Shown here piece by piece: positions 43,500 through 51,133 of a stretch of 64,000 bases of DNA. The stretch is taken from contig JOBE01000023.1 of NCBI GenBank assembly GCA_000717735.1, positions 1 to 64,000 of the forward strand. Reading direction: 5' to 3'. The number at the start of each line of letters is the position of its first letter. Positions within the stretch are counted from its first letter, which is position 1. The notes under the pieces were generated by a model, which saw only the letters and a program-made list of their open reading frames with translations, made no database searches and was not told the DNA's origin. The DNA comes from Streptomyces griseoluteus (GTDB lineage Bacteria; Actinomycetota; Actinomycetes; Streptomycetales; Streptomycetaceae). Both the position numbers and the translations under genes were made by a program.

Positions 43500-43547
43500 A
43501 GCGTAAGACTACCCAGGATCGGCCGCGACAGCGCGCCGGAACGAAGC

Positions 43548-43609
43548 CTTCCGCACACGCTCGGTAAGCACCGTTCAATGAGCGAGTCTTCCGCACACCC
43601 TCAGTGAGC
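43548..43609. repeat. Direct repeat of 22 nt with 40-nt period
   Basis: CTTCCGCACAC occurs at 43548 and 43588, each followed by similar CTCGGTAAGC or CTCAGTGAGC. The second copy covers the glutamate racemase stop codon. It looks like a local duplication of the gene's 3' end. Confidence 0.6.
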
Positions 43610-44395
43610 GGAGGCGACCGCCCCGAGGGTCCGGCCCTCGGCATAGCCGAGGGCGGTGGCGGGAAGCGGGCCGGGGCGTCCGCTCAGCAGGACGGAGAGG
43701 CCGCCGGTGGGGTCGGCGTCGGGGGCGGGCTCGGCGCCGAGGCGGCGCAGCGCCTGCGCGGCGACGGCGTCCGCGGAGCCGTGGAAGACGAGCGGGGCCA
43801 GTCCGGCCCTGCCGCGGGCTTCCAGGGCGGCGAGGATGCGCTCCTCGACCAGTTCGTAGTGGGTGCAGCCGAGGACGACGGCGCGGACGTCCCGGGGGGT
43901 GAGCGCCGCCGCGGCGGCGACGGCCCGGTCCACGGCCGCCGGATCGGCGTGCTCGACGGCGTCCGCGAGCCCTGGGCAGGGCACCTCGGTGACCTCGGCT
44001 CCGTCGGCGAAGTCGCGGATGAGTCCGCGCTGGTAGGCGCTGCCGGTGGTGGCCGGGGTGGCCCAGATGGCGATCTTGCCGCCGCCCGCGGCGGCGGGCT
44101 TGATCGCGGGCACGGTGCCGATGACGGCGATGTCCGGTTCCAGCGCGGCGCGCAGCGCGGGCAGGGCGTGCACGGTGGCGGTGTTGCAGGCCACGATCAG
44201 CGCCTGCGGGCGGTGCTCGGCGGCGGCGAGCGCGACGGCGAGGGCGCGCTGCGTGAGGTCCTCGGGGGTACGGGGTCCCCAGGGCATGCCGTCGGGGTCG
44301 TTGGAGAGGAGCAGATCCGCGTCCGGCCGGAGCCGCCGCACCGCGGCCGCCGCCGGAAGGAGGCCGATGCCGGAGTCCATGAGCGCGATCTTCAC
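43601..44395 (-). CDS. murI: Glutamate racemase (aspartate/glutamate racemase family)
   Basis: 264 residues. Motifs: N-terminal ALMDSGIGLLPAAAAVRRLR, first catalytic Cys in LIVACNTATVHALPALRAAL and second in AVVLGCTHYELVEERILAAL. These are diagnostic of MurI-type cofactor-independent racemases, which provide D-glutamate for peptidoglycan. Length fits. Streptomyces usually has another murI near rph, so this copy could be a paralogue with a different role. Divergent from an HpnB-like glycosyltransferase. Confidence 0.85.
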   Translation of the reverse strand: MKIALMDSGIGLLPAAAAVRRLRPDADLLLSNDPDGMPWGPRTPEDLTQRALAVALAAAEHRPQALIVACNTATVHALPALRAALEPDIAVIGTVPAIKPAAAGGGKIAIWATPATTGSAYQRGLIRDFADGAEVTEVPCPGLADAVEHADPAAVDRAVAAAAALTPRDVRAVVLGCTHYELVEERILAALEARGRAGLAPLVFHGSADAVAAQALRRLGAEPAPDADPTGGLSVLLSGRPGPLPATALGYAEGRTLGAVASAH

Positions 44396-44453
44396 CCGGT
44401 CACCCTAGCCGATGAGCCTTGTAAGCCCCTCGATCTGGGGCAGACTGCCGCGA

Positions 44454-45656
44454 ATGAGCACCCTTGCCTGGTTCGCGCTCGGTTCCCTCGCCGTCTGGGG
44501 CTGGCTGGCCCTGGGCCAGGGCTTCTTCTGGCGTACGGACCAGCGGCTGCCGCCGGCCACGCGCGGGCACGCGCGCGGGGAGGCCGGGGTTTCCGGCCGG
44601 CCCGACCCGTGGCCGTACGTGATCGTCGTCGTTCCCGCACGGGACGAGGCCGAGGTACTGCCGCTGAGCCTGCCGTCGCTGCTCGCCCAGGACTATCCGG
44701 GGGTCGCGGAGGTGATCCTCGCGGACGACGGGAGTACGGACGGCACGGGGAGGCTCGCCGCCGACCTTGCCGGACGGTACGGGGGCCTGCCGCTGACCGT
44801 GGTGTCGCCGGGTGAGCCGGAGCCGGGCTGGACGGGGAAGCTGTGGGCGCTGCGGCACGGCATGGCGCTTGCACGCGCGCGTGGACCCGAGTTCCTGCTC
44901 CTGACGGACGCGGACATCGCCCATGAGCCGGACAGTCTGCGGCTCCTGGTGTCGGCGGCGGTGGCGAACGATCTGGACCTGGTGTCGCAGATGGCGCGGC
45001 TCCGGGTGGAGAGCCTGTGGGAGCGCCTGGTCGTGCCGGCGTTCGTCTACTTCTTCGCGCAGCTGTATCCCTTCCGGTGGATCAACCGGGCGCGGCCCCT
45101 GGCGACGGCCGCCGCGGGCGGTTGTGTGCTGCTGCGGACGGAGACGGCGGTGGCGGCCGACGTGCCGGACGCGATCCGGCAGGCGGTGATCGACGACGTG
45201 TCGATGGCGCGGGCGGTGCGGCGGGCCGGCGGGCGGATCTGGCTGGGGCTCGCGGAGCGGGTCGACAGCGTGCGCCCGTACCCGGGGCTCGGGGAGCTGT
45301 GGCGGATGGTCGCCCGCAGCGCGTACGCGCAGCTGCGGCACAGTCCGTTGCTGCTCGTGGGGACGGTGGCGGGTCTGGTGCTCGTCTATCTGGTGCCGCC
45401 GGTGGCCGTGGTGGCGGGCGTGCTCGGCGGGGACGCGGTGGCGGCCTGGGCGGGTGGTGCGGCCTGGGCGGTGATGGCGGGGACGTACGTGCCGATGCTC
45501 CGTTACTACCGGCAGCCGCTGTGGCTCGCTCCCCTGCTGCCCTTCACCGCGTTCCTCTATCTCCTGATGACGTTGGACTCGGCGGTGCGGCACCACCGGG
45601 GCGGCGGGGCGGCGTGGAAGGGCCGGACGTACTCCCGCCCGGAGGCGACCTCCTGA
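44454..45656 (+). CDS. HpnB-like family 2 glycosyltransferase
   Basis: 400 residues from ATG 44454 (an ATG 14 codons earlier is in frame). One N-terminal helix (LAWFALGSLAVWGWLALG), a GT2 catalytic domain with YVIVVVPARDEAEVLPLSLP, VILADDGSTDGTGRLAADLA and the DxD-type FLLLTDADIAHEPDSLRLLV, a acidic acceptor motif in RQAVIDDVSMARAVRRAGGR, and 3-4 C-terminal membrane helices. This matches hopene-associated glycosyltransferase HpnB. No other hopanoid gene is in the window, so the acceptor remains uncertain. Confidence 0.82.
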   Translation: MSTLAWFALGSLAVWGWLALGQGFFWRTDQRLPPATRGHARGEAGVSGRPDPWPYVIVVVPARDEAEVLPLSLPSLLAQDYPGVAEVILADDGSTDGTGRLAADLAGRYGGLPLTVVSPGEPEPGWTGKLWALRHGMALARARGPEFLLLTDADIAHEPDSLRLLVSAAVANDLDLVSQMARLRVESLWERLVVPAFVYFFAQLYPFRWINRARPLATAAAGGCVLLRTETAVAADVPDAIRQAVIDDVSMARAVRRAGGRIWLGLAERVDSVRPYPGLGELWRMVARSAYAQLRHSPLLLVGTVAGLVLVYLVPPVAVVAGVLGGDAVAAWAGGAAWAVMAGTYVPMLRYYRQPLWLAPLLPFTAFLYLLMTLDSAVRHHRGGGAAWKGRTYSRPEATS

Positions 45657-45683
45657 GACGGAAGTCGACGAAACACCCAGATC

Positions 45684-45702
45684 TTGATCGAAATTCGATC
45701 AA
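45684..45702. promoter_or_regulatory. Perfect 19-bp palindrome TTGATCGAA-A-TTCGATCAA
   Basis: Nine-bp perfect arms flank a central base, 15 bp upstream of the -35 box of the beta-helix gene. AT-rich compared with the surroundings. A dimeric repressor or activator site is likely; the family of the regulator is not evident. Confidence 0.7.
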
Positions 45703-45716
45703 TCGACAAAGGTGCG

Positions 45717-45745
45717 TTGACTCGATCATCGGCCGCACCTAGCTT
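45717..45745 (+). promoter_or_regulatory. Sigma-70/HrdB-like promoter
   Basis: TTGACT (45717-45722), a 17-nt spacer and TAGCTT (45740-45745) form a near-consensus promoter, about 36 bp before the beta-helix gene start. Confidence 0.65.
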
Positions 45746-45780
45746 CTGGCGGCAGCAGACCGTCAGAAGGGTGGTACGTC

Positions 45781-47289
45781 ATGACCATCGGAGCGTTCAC
45801 AGGCCGTCAGGCGGTGGGCCGTTGGCTCCTCGTCGCCGGTCTCGTCCTCAGCGGGACCGGTGCTCTCGCCACCGTCCCCGCCTCGGCCGCGGGCAGCACC
45901 ACGTACGTGGACTGCTCACGGCCGGCCGCCGGTGACGGCAGCCAGGCATCGCCGTTCAACAGCATCGGCCAGGCCAACGCGAGGACGTACGGCCCCGGCG
46001 ACACGCTCGCCTTCGCATCCGGCACCACCTGCACCGGCTCCCTCGCGCCCCGGGGCAGCGGCACCGCCACCGCCCCCGTCACCCTCACCGCCTACGGCAC
46101 CGGGGCCCTGCCCGTGATCGACGGCGGCGGGGCCGCCGACGCCCTCTCCTTCACCAACCAGGACCACTGGCGGGTCAGCGGCCTCAAGCTGACCAACCCG
46201 GCCGCCACCCTCGCCCGTCGTACCGGACTGCGGATCTCGGCCACGGACGGAACAGCGCACCGCGGCTTCGACATCGGTCATCTCGTCGTCGACCGCGTGG
46301 CCGGCCAGACGAACAAGAACAGCCCCACCACCGAGGACTTCGTCCAGTCCGCCGGCGTCGTCACGGGCGCGAGCGGCACGAACTCGACCCTCCACGACAT
46401 CCGGGTCCATCACAACCAGATCAGCAACACGGGCGGCGGCGGCCTCAAGATCCGTGTCGGCGCCATGGCCGTCAAGGGCTCCGGCGTCCTGATCGAGCAC
46501 AACGTCCTCAAGGACGTCGGCGGTGACGGCATCATCGCCAGCTATGCCGACGCACCCATGATCCAGTACAACAACGCGTCGGGCGTCGGCAACGGCGTGT
46601 ACCCCTTCTCCGGCGGCAACTTCGCCGGCATCTGGGTGCTCGGCGACCACAACCCGACCATCCAGAAGAACGCCGTGTACGGCATCACGCGGATGTCGGT
46701 GGCCGACAGCCAGGCCTTCGACTGCGACTGGGGCAACACCGGCACCTGCACGATCCAGTACAACTTCAGCCGCGACAACATCGGCGGCTTCTTCCTCGAC
46801 TGCGACGGGTGCGGCACCATCGGCGGCGCCAAGCAGATCATCCGCTACAACATCTCCGAGAACGACTGCCGCATGAGCAGCGTCAGCGCCGGCCGCTCCG
46901 CGCTGCACATGTACAACAACGTCTTCTACTGCACCGACAGGAAGTTCAGCATCACGCTTCCCGACGAGAGCGTCGTCGAGAACAACATCTGGGTGGGCAC
47001 CACCGACTCCCGGCTGCCCACCGCCCCCGGCGTCCAGTGGCTGTGGAACGTCTTCCAGGGCGTGCCCCGCCCGACCGCCAACGGCATCGTCGGCGACCCG
47101 CACTTCCTGAACCCCGGCACGGGCGGCGACACGATCCACTCCGTCGACGGCTACAAGCTGCGCGCCACCTCCCCCGCCCTCGGCAACGGCTCCGTGATCA
47201 GCGGCAACGGAGGCCGTGACTACTGGGCCAACCCCGTGTCCGCGACCGTGAAACCGCACCGCGGCGCGTACAACGGCCCCGGCCTGTAG
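45781..47289 (+). CDS. Secreted right-handed parallel beta-helix protein
   Basis: 502 residues; GAAGGGTGG lies just upstream of the ATG. Signal peptide to about residue 37 (ATVPASAAG). The mature part starts STTYVDCSRPAAGDGSQASP, a common entry strand of polysaccharide-lyase-like beta-helices, followed by repeated coils with Asn ladders (VHHNQISNTGGGGLKIRVGA, IEHNVLKDVGGDGIIASYAD, IQYNFSRDNIGGFFLDCDGC). Several Cys pairs suggest disulfides. Likely binds or cleaves plant or fungal polysaccharide; no family-specific catalytic motif identified. Controlled by a strong promoter and a 19-bp operator, consistent with substrate induction. Confidence 0.85.
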   Translation: MTIGAFTGRQAVGRWLLVAGLVLSGTGALATVPASAAGSTTYVDCSRPAAGDGSQASPFNSIGQANARTYGPGDTLAFASGTTCTGSLAPRGSGTATAPVTLTAYGTGALPVIDGGGAADALSFTNQDHWRVSGLKLTNPAATLARRTGLRISATDGTAHRGFDIGHLVVDRVAGQTNKNSPTTEDFVQSAGVVTGASGTNSTLHDIRVHHNQISNTGGGGLKIRVGAMAVKGSGVLIEHNVLKDVGGDGIIASYADAPMIQYNNASGVGNGVYPFSGGNFAGIWVLGDHNPTIQKNAVYGITRMSVADSQAFDCDWGNTGTCTIQYNFSRDNIGGFFLDCDGCGTIGGAKQIIRYNISENDCRMSSVSAGRSALHMYNNVFYCTDRKFSITLPDESVVENNIWVGTTDSRLPTAPGVQWLWNVFQGVPRPTANGIVGDPHFLNPGTGGDTIHSVDGYKLRATSPALGNGSVISGNGGRDYWANPVSATVKPHRGAYNGPGL

Positions 47290-47672
47290 AGCCTGCCCTC
47301 CGGATCGGACCGGGCTCGCGGCGCGATCCTCCCGGGTCACGCCGCACCTCCCGAAAACCTGCACAACGTGTGCGTGTGGAGGGGCGGCGCCTTCACCGTT
47401 CCCCGACACCGGCGGGGAACGGCCCGCCCGGACAGCACCCTTCTGTCCCCTTAAGTTCCCCCGGTGTGGCGGGGTGGCCGAATCTGTTACTCGGATCCGG
47501 GGAGAAGCTGTCGGCATTCGGTGAAATTGGACGCACTGCCACTTCCCGAGGTGCAGAAACGCCAGACCATGGGCGTCAACCGAATTAGTCGGGTCAACCG
47601 TTCGCGTGATTGGATCAAACCCGCTGCGGCCGCAGAAGACGGATTCCCCCCCATGAACGAAGGGTGCGCATC
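47290..47672. other. Leader region of the peptide-export cluster
   Basis: No supported gene. The left part holds the beta-helix terminator at 47396-47422. The right part (about 47490-47660) is less GC-rich, as expected for a promoter, but no unambiguous -35/-10 pair was found. AAGGG at about 47659-47663 is the ribosome binding site of the peptide gene. Confidence 0.5.
47396..47422 (+). terminator. Terminator of the beta-helix gene
   Basis: Perfect 9-bp arms CCGTTCCCC and GGGGAACGG flank a 9-nt loop, about 106 bp after the stop codon. Confidence 0.65.
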
Positions 47673-47924
47673 ATGCGTCACGACCTTGAGACCGTTGAGA
47701 TCTCCGACGCCGACCTCGACGCGGTCTCCGGCGGTCTCGTCACCGTCTCCGGCGGCCTCGCCGGCGCTCTGACCAGCGACGTCACCAACCTGCTCGGCAC
47801 CGTCGGCTCCCTCCAGACGGTCCAGGGCGTCGAGGGCATCGCCGCCGGCGTCCCCGGCCTGGCCTCCGGCATCACCGGCGTCTCGGTGAACACCGCGGGC
47901 ATCACCGGCCTCGCCGGTATCTGA
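47673..47924 (+). CDS. Double-glycine-leader secreted peptide precursor (bacteriocin/RiPP-like)
   Basis: 83 residues; GAAGGG about 9 nt upstream of ATG 47673. Leader MRHDLETVEISDADLDAVSGG ends in a double-glycine site at Gly20-Gly21, with acidic and aliphatic spacing typical of C39-peptidase substrates. The 62-residue core is almost only Gly, Ala, Val, Ile, Leu, Ser and Thr, with no Cys, Lys, Arg, His, Trp, Tyr or Phe, and one Pro. It is rich in small-residue patterns such as GITG, GLAG and GVPG. A second SGG occurs seven residues after the first. Lack of Cys rules out lanthionine or disulfide crosslinks. The three following genes encode the matching export apparatus. Could be an unmodified hydrophobic bacteriocin, a self-assembling surface peptide, or a substrate for a modifier encoded elsewhere. 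Confidence 0.82.
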   Translation: MRHDLETVEISDADLDAVSGGLVTVSGGLAGALTSDVTNLLGTVGSLQTVQGVEGIAAGVPGLASGITGVSVNTAGITGLAGI

Positions 47925-47936
47925 GCCGCAGGTAAT

Positions 47937-47975
47937 CCGTGAACCCCGGAACCACCCCGGTTCCGGGGTTCACGG
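47937..47975 (+). terminator. Perfect 16-bp stem-loop between precursor and transporter genes
   Basis: Arms 47937-47952 and 47960-47975 are perfectly complementary (CCGTGAACCCCGGAAC and its complement) around a 7-nt loop, 12 bp after the precursor stop. As in many bacteriocin operons it would let most transcripts end after the precursor and give lower transporter expression, and it may stabilise the precursor mRNA. Confidence 0.8.
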
Positions 47976-48055
47976 CCGCCCCTGAGTCCGACCGCGGAAA
48001 GACGCCCGCGAAGAATGCAACACAAGGCGACAGAACGCAGCCGAAGGAATAGTCC

Positions 48056-48862
48056 GTGCAGTTCCGCCGCAATGCGCTTTCCAAGCTGCAAGCACCCGAA
48101 GAACTCGACGTGCCCGTGCGTTTCGCGCGCCCCCAGGGCCGCCTCGTGCTCGCCGTCACCGTCGTCGTCATGGCCGCCGCGGGCGTCTGGGCCCTCACCG
48201 GCACGGTGACGTCCAAGCTGACCGCCCCCGGCCTCCTCACCCACGCCGAGGGCACCTACCTGCTCCAGAGCCCCGTCGCGGGACAGGTCACGGAGGTCCT
48301 CGCCGAGGAGGGCCGGGCCGTGGCCCCCGGCGCTCCCGTGCTGACCGTCCGCACGGACCGGGGCGACCGTCCCGTCCGGGCCGTCACCGGCGGTCGCGTC
48401 ACCACCTTGCACGCGCGGCTGGGTTCCGTCCTCACCACCGGCGCCGACGTCGCGGCCGTCGAGCGCGTGACCGACCCGGACGCCCCCCTGGTGGCCGTCC
48501 TGTACCTGCCGGGCGACACCGCCGCCACGGTCCGCGTGGGTGCCCGCGTCGACCTCGGCGTCCAGTCCGTCCCGCGCGACCGGTTCGGCGTGCTCCGCGG
48601 CCGGGTCACCTCCGTCGGCCGCACCCCCCAGTCGGCGGCCCAGCTCGGCTCCTTCCTCGGCGACGCCGGACTCGCCGCGCGCTTCTCCCGGCAGGGCGAC
48701 CCGGTCGCGGTCCTCGTGACCCTGGACCGCTCCCCCGCCACCGCCTCCGGATACGCCTGGTCCTCCGCGGACGGACCCCCGCACGCCCCCGCCTCCCGTA
48801 CGCCCGTCACCGGCGCCGTCCACCTCGCCGCGCAGCGCCCCGTCGACTGGCTGCTCCCGTGA
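48056..48862 (+). CDS. HlyD-like membrane-fusion/adaptor protein (NHLM secretion type)
   Basis: 268 residues from GTG 48056 with AAGGA 7 nt upstream. Short cytosolic N-terminus (VQFRRNALSKLQAPEELDVP), one membrane helix (GRLVLAVTVVVMAAAGVWAL), then a biotinyl-lipoyl-like hairpin: SKLTAPGLLTHAEGTYLLQS, SPVAGQVTEVLAEEGRAVAP, and beta-barrel segments. It lacks the long coiled coil of Gram-negative HlyD, as expected without an outer membrane. Its stop overlaps the next GTG by 4 bp. Resembles the 'NHLM bacteriocin system secretion protein' layout; it probably links the two ABC proteins to the cell exterior. Confidence 0.85.
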   Translation: MQFRRNALSKLQAPEELDVPVRFARPQGRLVLAVTVVVMAAAGVWALTGTVTSKLTAPGLLTHAEGTYLLQSPVAGQVTEVLAEEGRAVAPGAPVLTVRTDRGDRPVRAVTGGRVTTLHARLGSVLTTGADVAAVERVTDPDAPLVAVLYLPGDTAATVRVGARVDLGVQSVPRDRFGVLRGRVTSVGRTPQSAAQLGSFLGDAGLAARFSRQGDPVAVLVTLDRSPATASGYAWSSADGPPHAPASRTPVTGAVHLAAQRPVDWLLP

Positions 48863-51132
48863 GCGCGCCGCCCAGGGCGTCGACCCGGGCCCGGCCGTCC
48901 TCGCGCAGGCTCCCGCCCGCCGCCGGACCGCGACGCCGTACGCCCATCTCCGACGGAGCCAAGGGAGCCAAGGGCCGTCGGCCCCGGACCGTCCGTACCC
49001 CCACCGTGCTCCAGATGGAGGCGGTCGAGTGCGGCGCCGCCGCCCTCGCCATGGTGCTCGGCCACCACGGCCGCTTCGTCCCGCTGGAGGAGCTCCGCAT
49101 CGCCTGCGGCGTCTCCCGCGACGGGTCCCGGGCCGGCAACCTCCTCAAGGCCGCCCGCGGTTACGGACTCCAGGCCAAGGGCATGCAGATGGACGTCGCC
49201 GCGCTCGCCGGGGTGGCCGGGCCGGCCGTCCTGTTCTGGGAGTTCAACCACTACGTCGTCTACGAGGGCATGGGCCGCCGCTTCGGGCGTCCCGGCGTGT
49301 ACGTCAACGACCCGGGCAGCGGCCGCCGGTTCGTCCCCATGGACCAGTTCGACACCAGCTTCACCGGCATCGTACTGACCTTCGAACCCGGCCCCGGCTT
49401 CCGCCGCGGCGGCAGCCGGCCGGGCGTCCTCGCCGCCCTGCCCGCCCGGCTGCGCGGCACCTCCGGCACCATGGCCGCGGCGGTCGTCGCCAGCCTCCTC
49501 CTGGTGGCCGTCGGCGCCTGGGTGCCGGCCCTGAGCCGTACGTACATCGACATGTTCCTCATCGGGAACCAGACGTCCCTGCTCGGCGTGGTCTTCGCGG
49601 CGATGGCGACCACCCTCGTCCTCACCGCCACCCTCACCGCCCTCCAGCAGGCCAATCTGCTGCGCGGGCGCATCATCGCCTCCACCCTGGGCAGCGCCCG
49701 CTTCCTGCGGCACCTGCTGCGGCTCCCGCTCGCCTTCTACGCCCAGCGCAGCCCGGCAGACCTCGTCCAGCGCCTCCAGTCCAACGACGCCGTCGCCGAG
49801 ACCCTCGCCCGCGACCTGGCCGCCGCGGCCGTCGATGCCGTCGTCGTGCTGCTCTACGCGGTACTGCTGTGGACGTACGACCCGCAGCTCACCGTCGTGG
49901 GCGTGCTCATCGCCCTGCTCAACCTCCTCGCCCTGCGCGTCGTCATCCACCTGCGGGCCACCGGCACGCAGAGGCTGCGCGCCGAGAGCGCCCGGCTGAC
50001 CAACACCGCGTACAGCGGACTCCAGCTCATCGAGACGATGAAGGCCACGGGCGGCGAGGACGGCTTCTTCCGCCGCTGGGCCGGACAGCACGCCACCACC
50101 CTCGACGTGCAGCAGCGGCTCGGCGTGCCCAGCGCCTGGCTGGCCGTCGTCGCGCCCACCCTCGCCGCGCTCAACAGCGCGCTGATCCTCACGATCGGCG
50201 GTCTGCGGGCCGTGGAGGGGCACCTCACCGTCGGACTGCTCGTCGCCTTCCAGGCCCTCGTGACCGGCTTCACGGCACCGATCACCCGGCTCAACGGCGT
50301 GGCGGGCCGCGTCCAGGACTTCGCCGCCGACGTCGCCCGCCTCAGGGACGTCGAGGACTTCCCCGTCGACCCGGTCCACACCCGGCGCGCCCCGCACGCC
50401 CCGACCCGCCGGCTCACCGGGCACGTCGAACTGGAGGGCGTCACCTTCGGATACAGCCCCCTGGACGCCCCCCTGCTCAAGGACTTCCGGCTCACCGTCG
50501 GCCCCGGGCAGCAGGTCGCCCTGGTCGGCGGCTCCGGCAGCGGCAAGTCCACCGTCTCGCGGCTGATGTCCGGCCTCTACACGCCGTGGGAGGGCGCGAT
50601 CCGCATCGACGGGATGCGCCTGGAGGACATCCCGCGCAGCGCCCTCGCGGCCTCCGTCTCCTTCGTCGACCAGGACGTCTTCCTCTTCGAGGGCACCGTC
50701 CGCGACAACGTGGCGCTCTGGGACCCCTCCGTGCCGGACGAGGCCGTCGTCGCCGCCCTCCAGGACGCCGCCGTGTACGACGTGGTCGCCCGCCGCCCCG
50801 GCGGCATCCGCAGCCGCGTCGAGCAGGACGGCCGCAACTTCTCCGGCGGCCAGCGCCAGCGCCTGGAGATCGCCCGCGCCCTGGTGCGCCGCCCCAGCGT
50901 CCTGATCCTCGACGAGGTGACCAGCGCCCTCGACGCGGCGACCGAACAGATCGTCATCGACAACCTGCGGCGGCGCGGCTGCGCCTGCGTGGTCATCGCC
51001 CACCGGCTGAGCACCGTGCGCGACAGCGACGAGATCGTCGTCCTCGACCGGGGCACGGTCGTCGAACGCGGGCGCCACGAACAGCTCGTCGCCGCGGGGG
51101 GCGCGTACGCGGCCCTGGTCAAGGAGCACTGA
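48859..51132 (+). CDS. C39-peptidase-containing ABC exporter (leader-cleaving)
   Basis: 757 residues. Residues about 48-175 are a C39 peptidase with catalytic Cys58 in QMEAVECGAAALAMVLGHHG, His131 in WEFNHYVVYEG and Asp151 in VYVNDPGSGRR, so the protease should be active. Residues about 195-470 are the six-helix exporter domain. The ATPase has Walker A GGSGSGKST (Lys563), signature FSGGQRQRLEIARAL and Walker B VLILDEVTSALD. It cuts GG leaders and exports the core, here most likely the peptide encoded at 47673. Similar to the NHLM-system peptidase/ATP-binding protein. Overlaps its upstream partner by 4 bp. Confidence 0.93.
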   Translation: MSAPPRASTRARPSSRRLPPAAGPRRRTPISDGAKGAKGRRPRTVRTPTVLQMEAVECGAAALAMVLGHHGRFVPLEELRIACGVSRDGSRAGNLLKAARGYGLQAKGMQMDVAALAGVAGPAVLFWEFNHYVVYEGMGRRFGRPGVYVNDPGSGRRFVPMDQFDTSFTGIVLTFEPGPGFRRGGSRPGVLAALPARLRGTSGTMAAAVVASLLLVAVGAWVPALSRTYIDMFLIGNQTSLLGVVFAAMATTLVLTATLTALQQANLLRGRIIASTLGSARFLRHLLRLPLAFYAQRSPADLVQRLQSNDAVAETLARDLAAAAVDAVVVLLYAVLLWTYDPQLTVVGVLIALLNLLALRVVIHLRATGTQRLRAESARLTNTAYSGLQLIETMKATGGEDGFFRRWAGQHATTLDVQQRLGVPSAWLAVVAPTLAALNSALILTIGGLRAVEGHLTVGLLVAFQALVTGFTAPITRLNGVAGRVQDFAADVARLRDVEDFPVDPVHTRRAPHAPTRRLTGHVELEGVTFGYSPLDAPLLKDFRLTVGPGQQVALVGGSGSGKSTVSRLMSGLYTPWEGAIRIDGMRLEDIPRSALAASVSFVDQDVFLFEGTVRDNVALWDPSVPDEAVVAALQDAAVYDVVARRPGGIRSRVEQDGRNFSGGQRQRLEIARALVRRPSVLILDEVTSALDAATEQIVIDNLRRRGCACVVIAHRLSTVRDSDEIVVLDRGTVVERGRHEQLVAAGGAYAALVKEH

Positions 51133-51133
51133 G

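Noticed and set aside
47673..47924. Lanthipeptide or thiopeptide precursor
   Set aside because: The leader resembles type A2 lantibiotic leaders, but the core has no Cys and no LanM, LanB/C or cyclodehydratase gene is adjacent.
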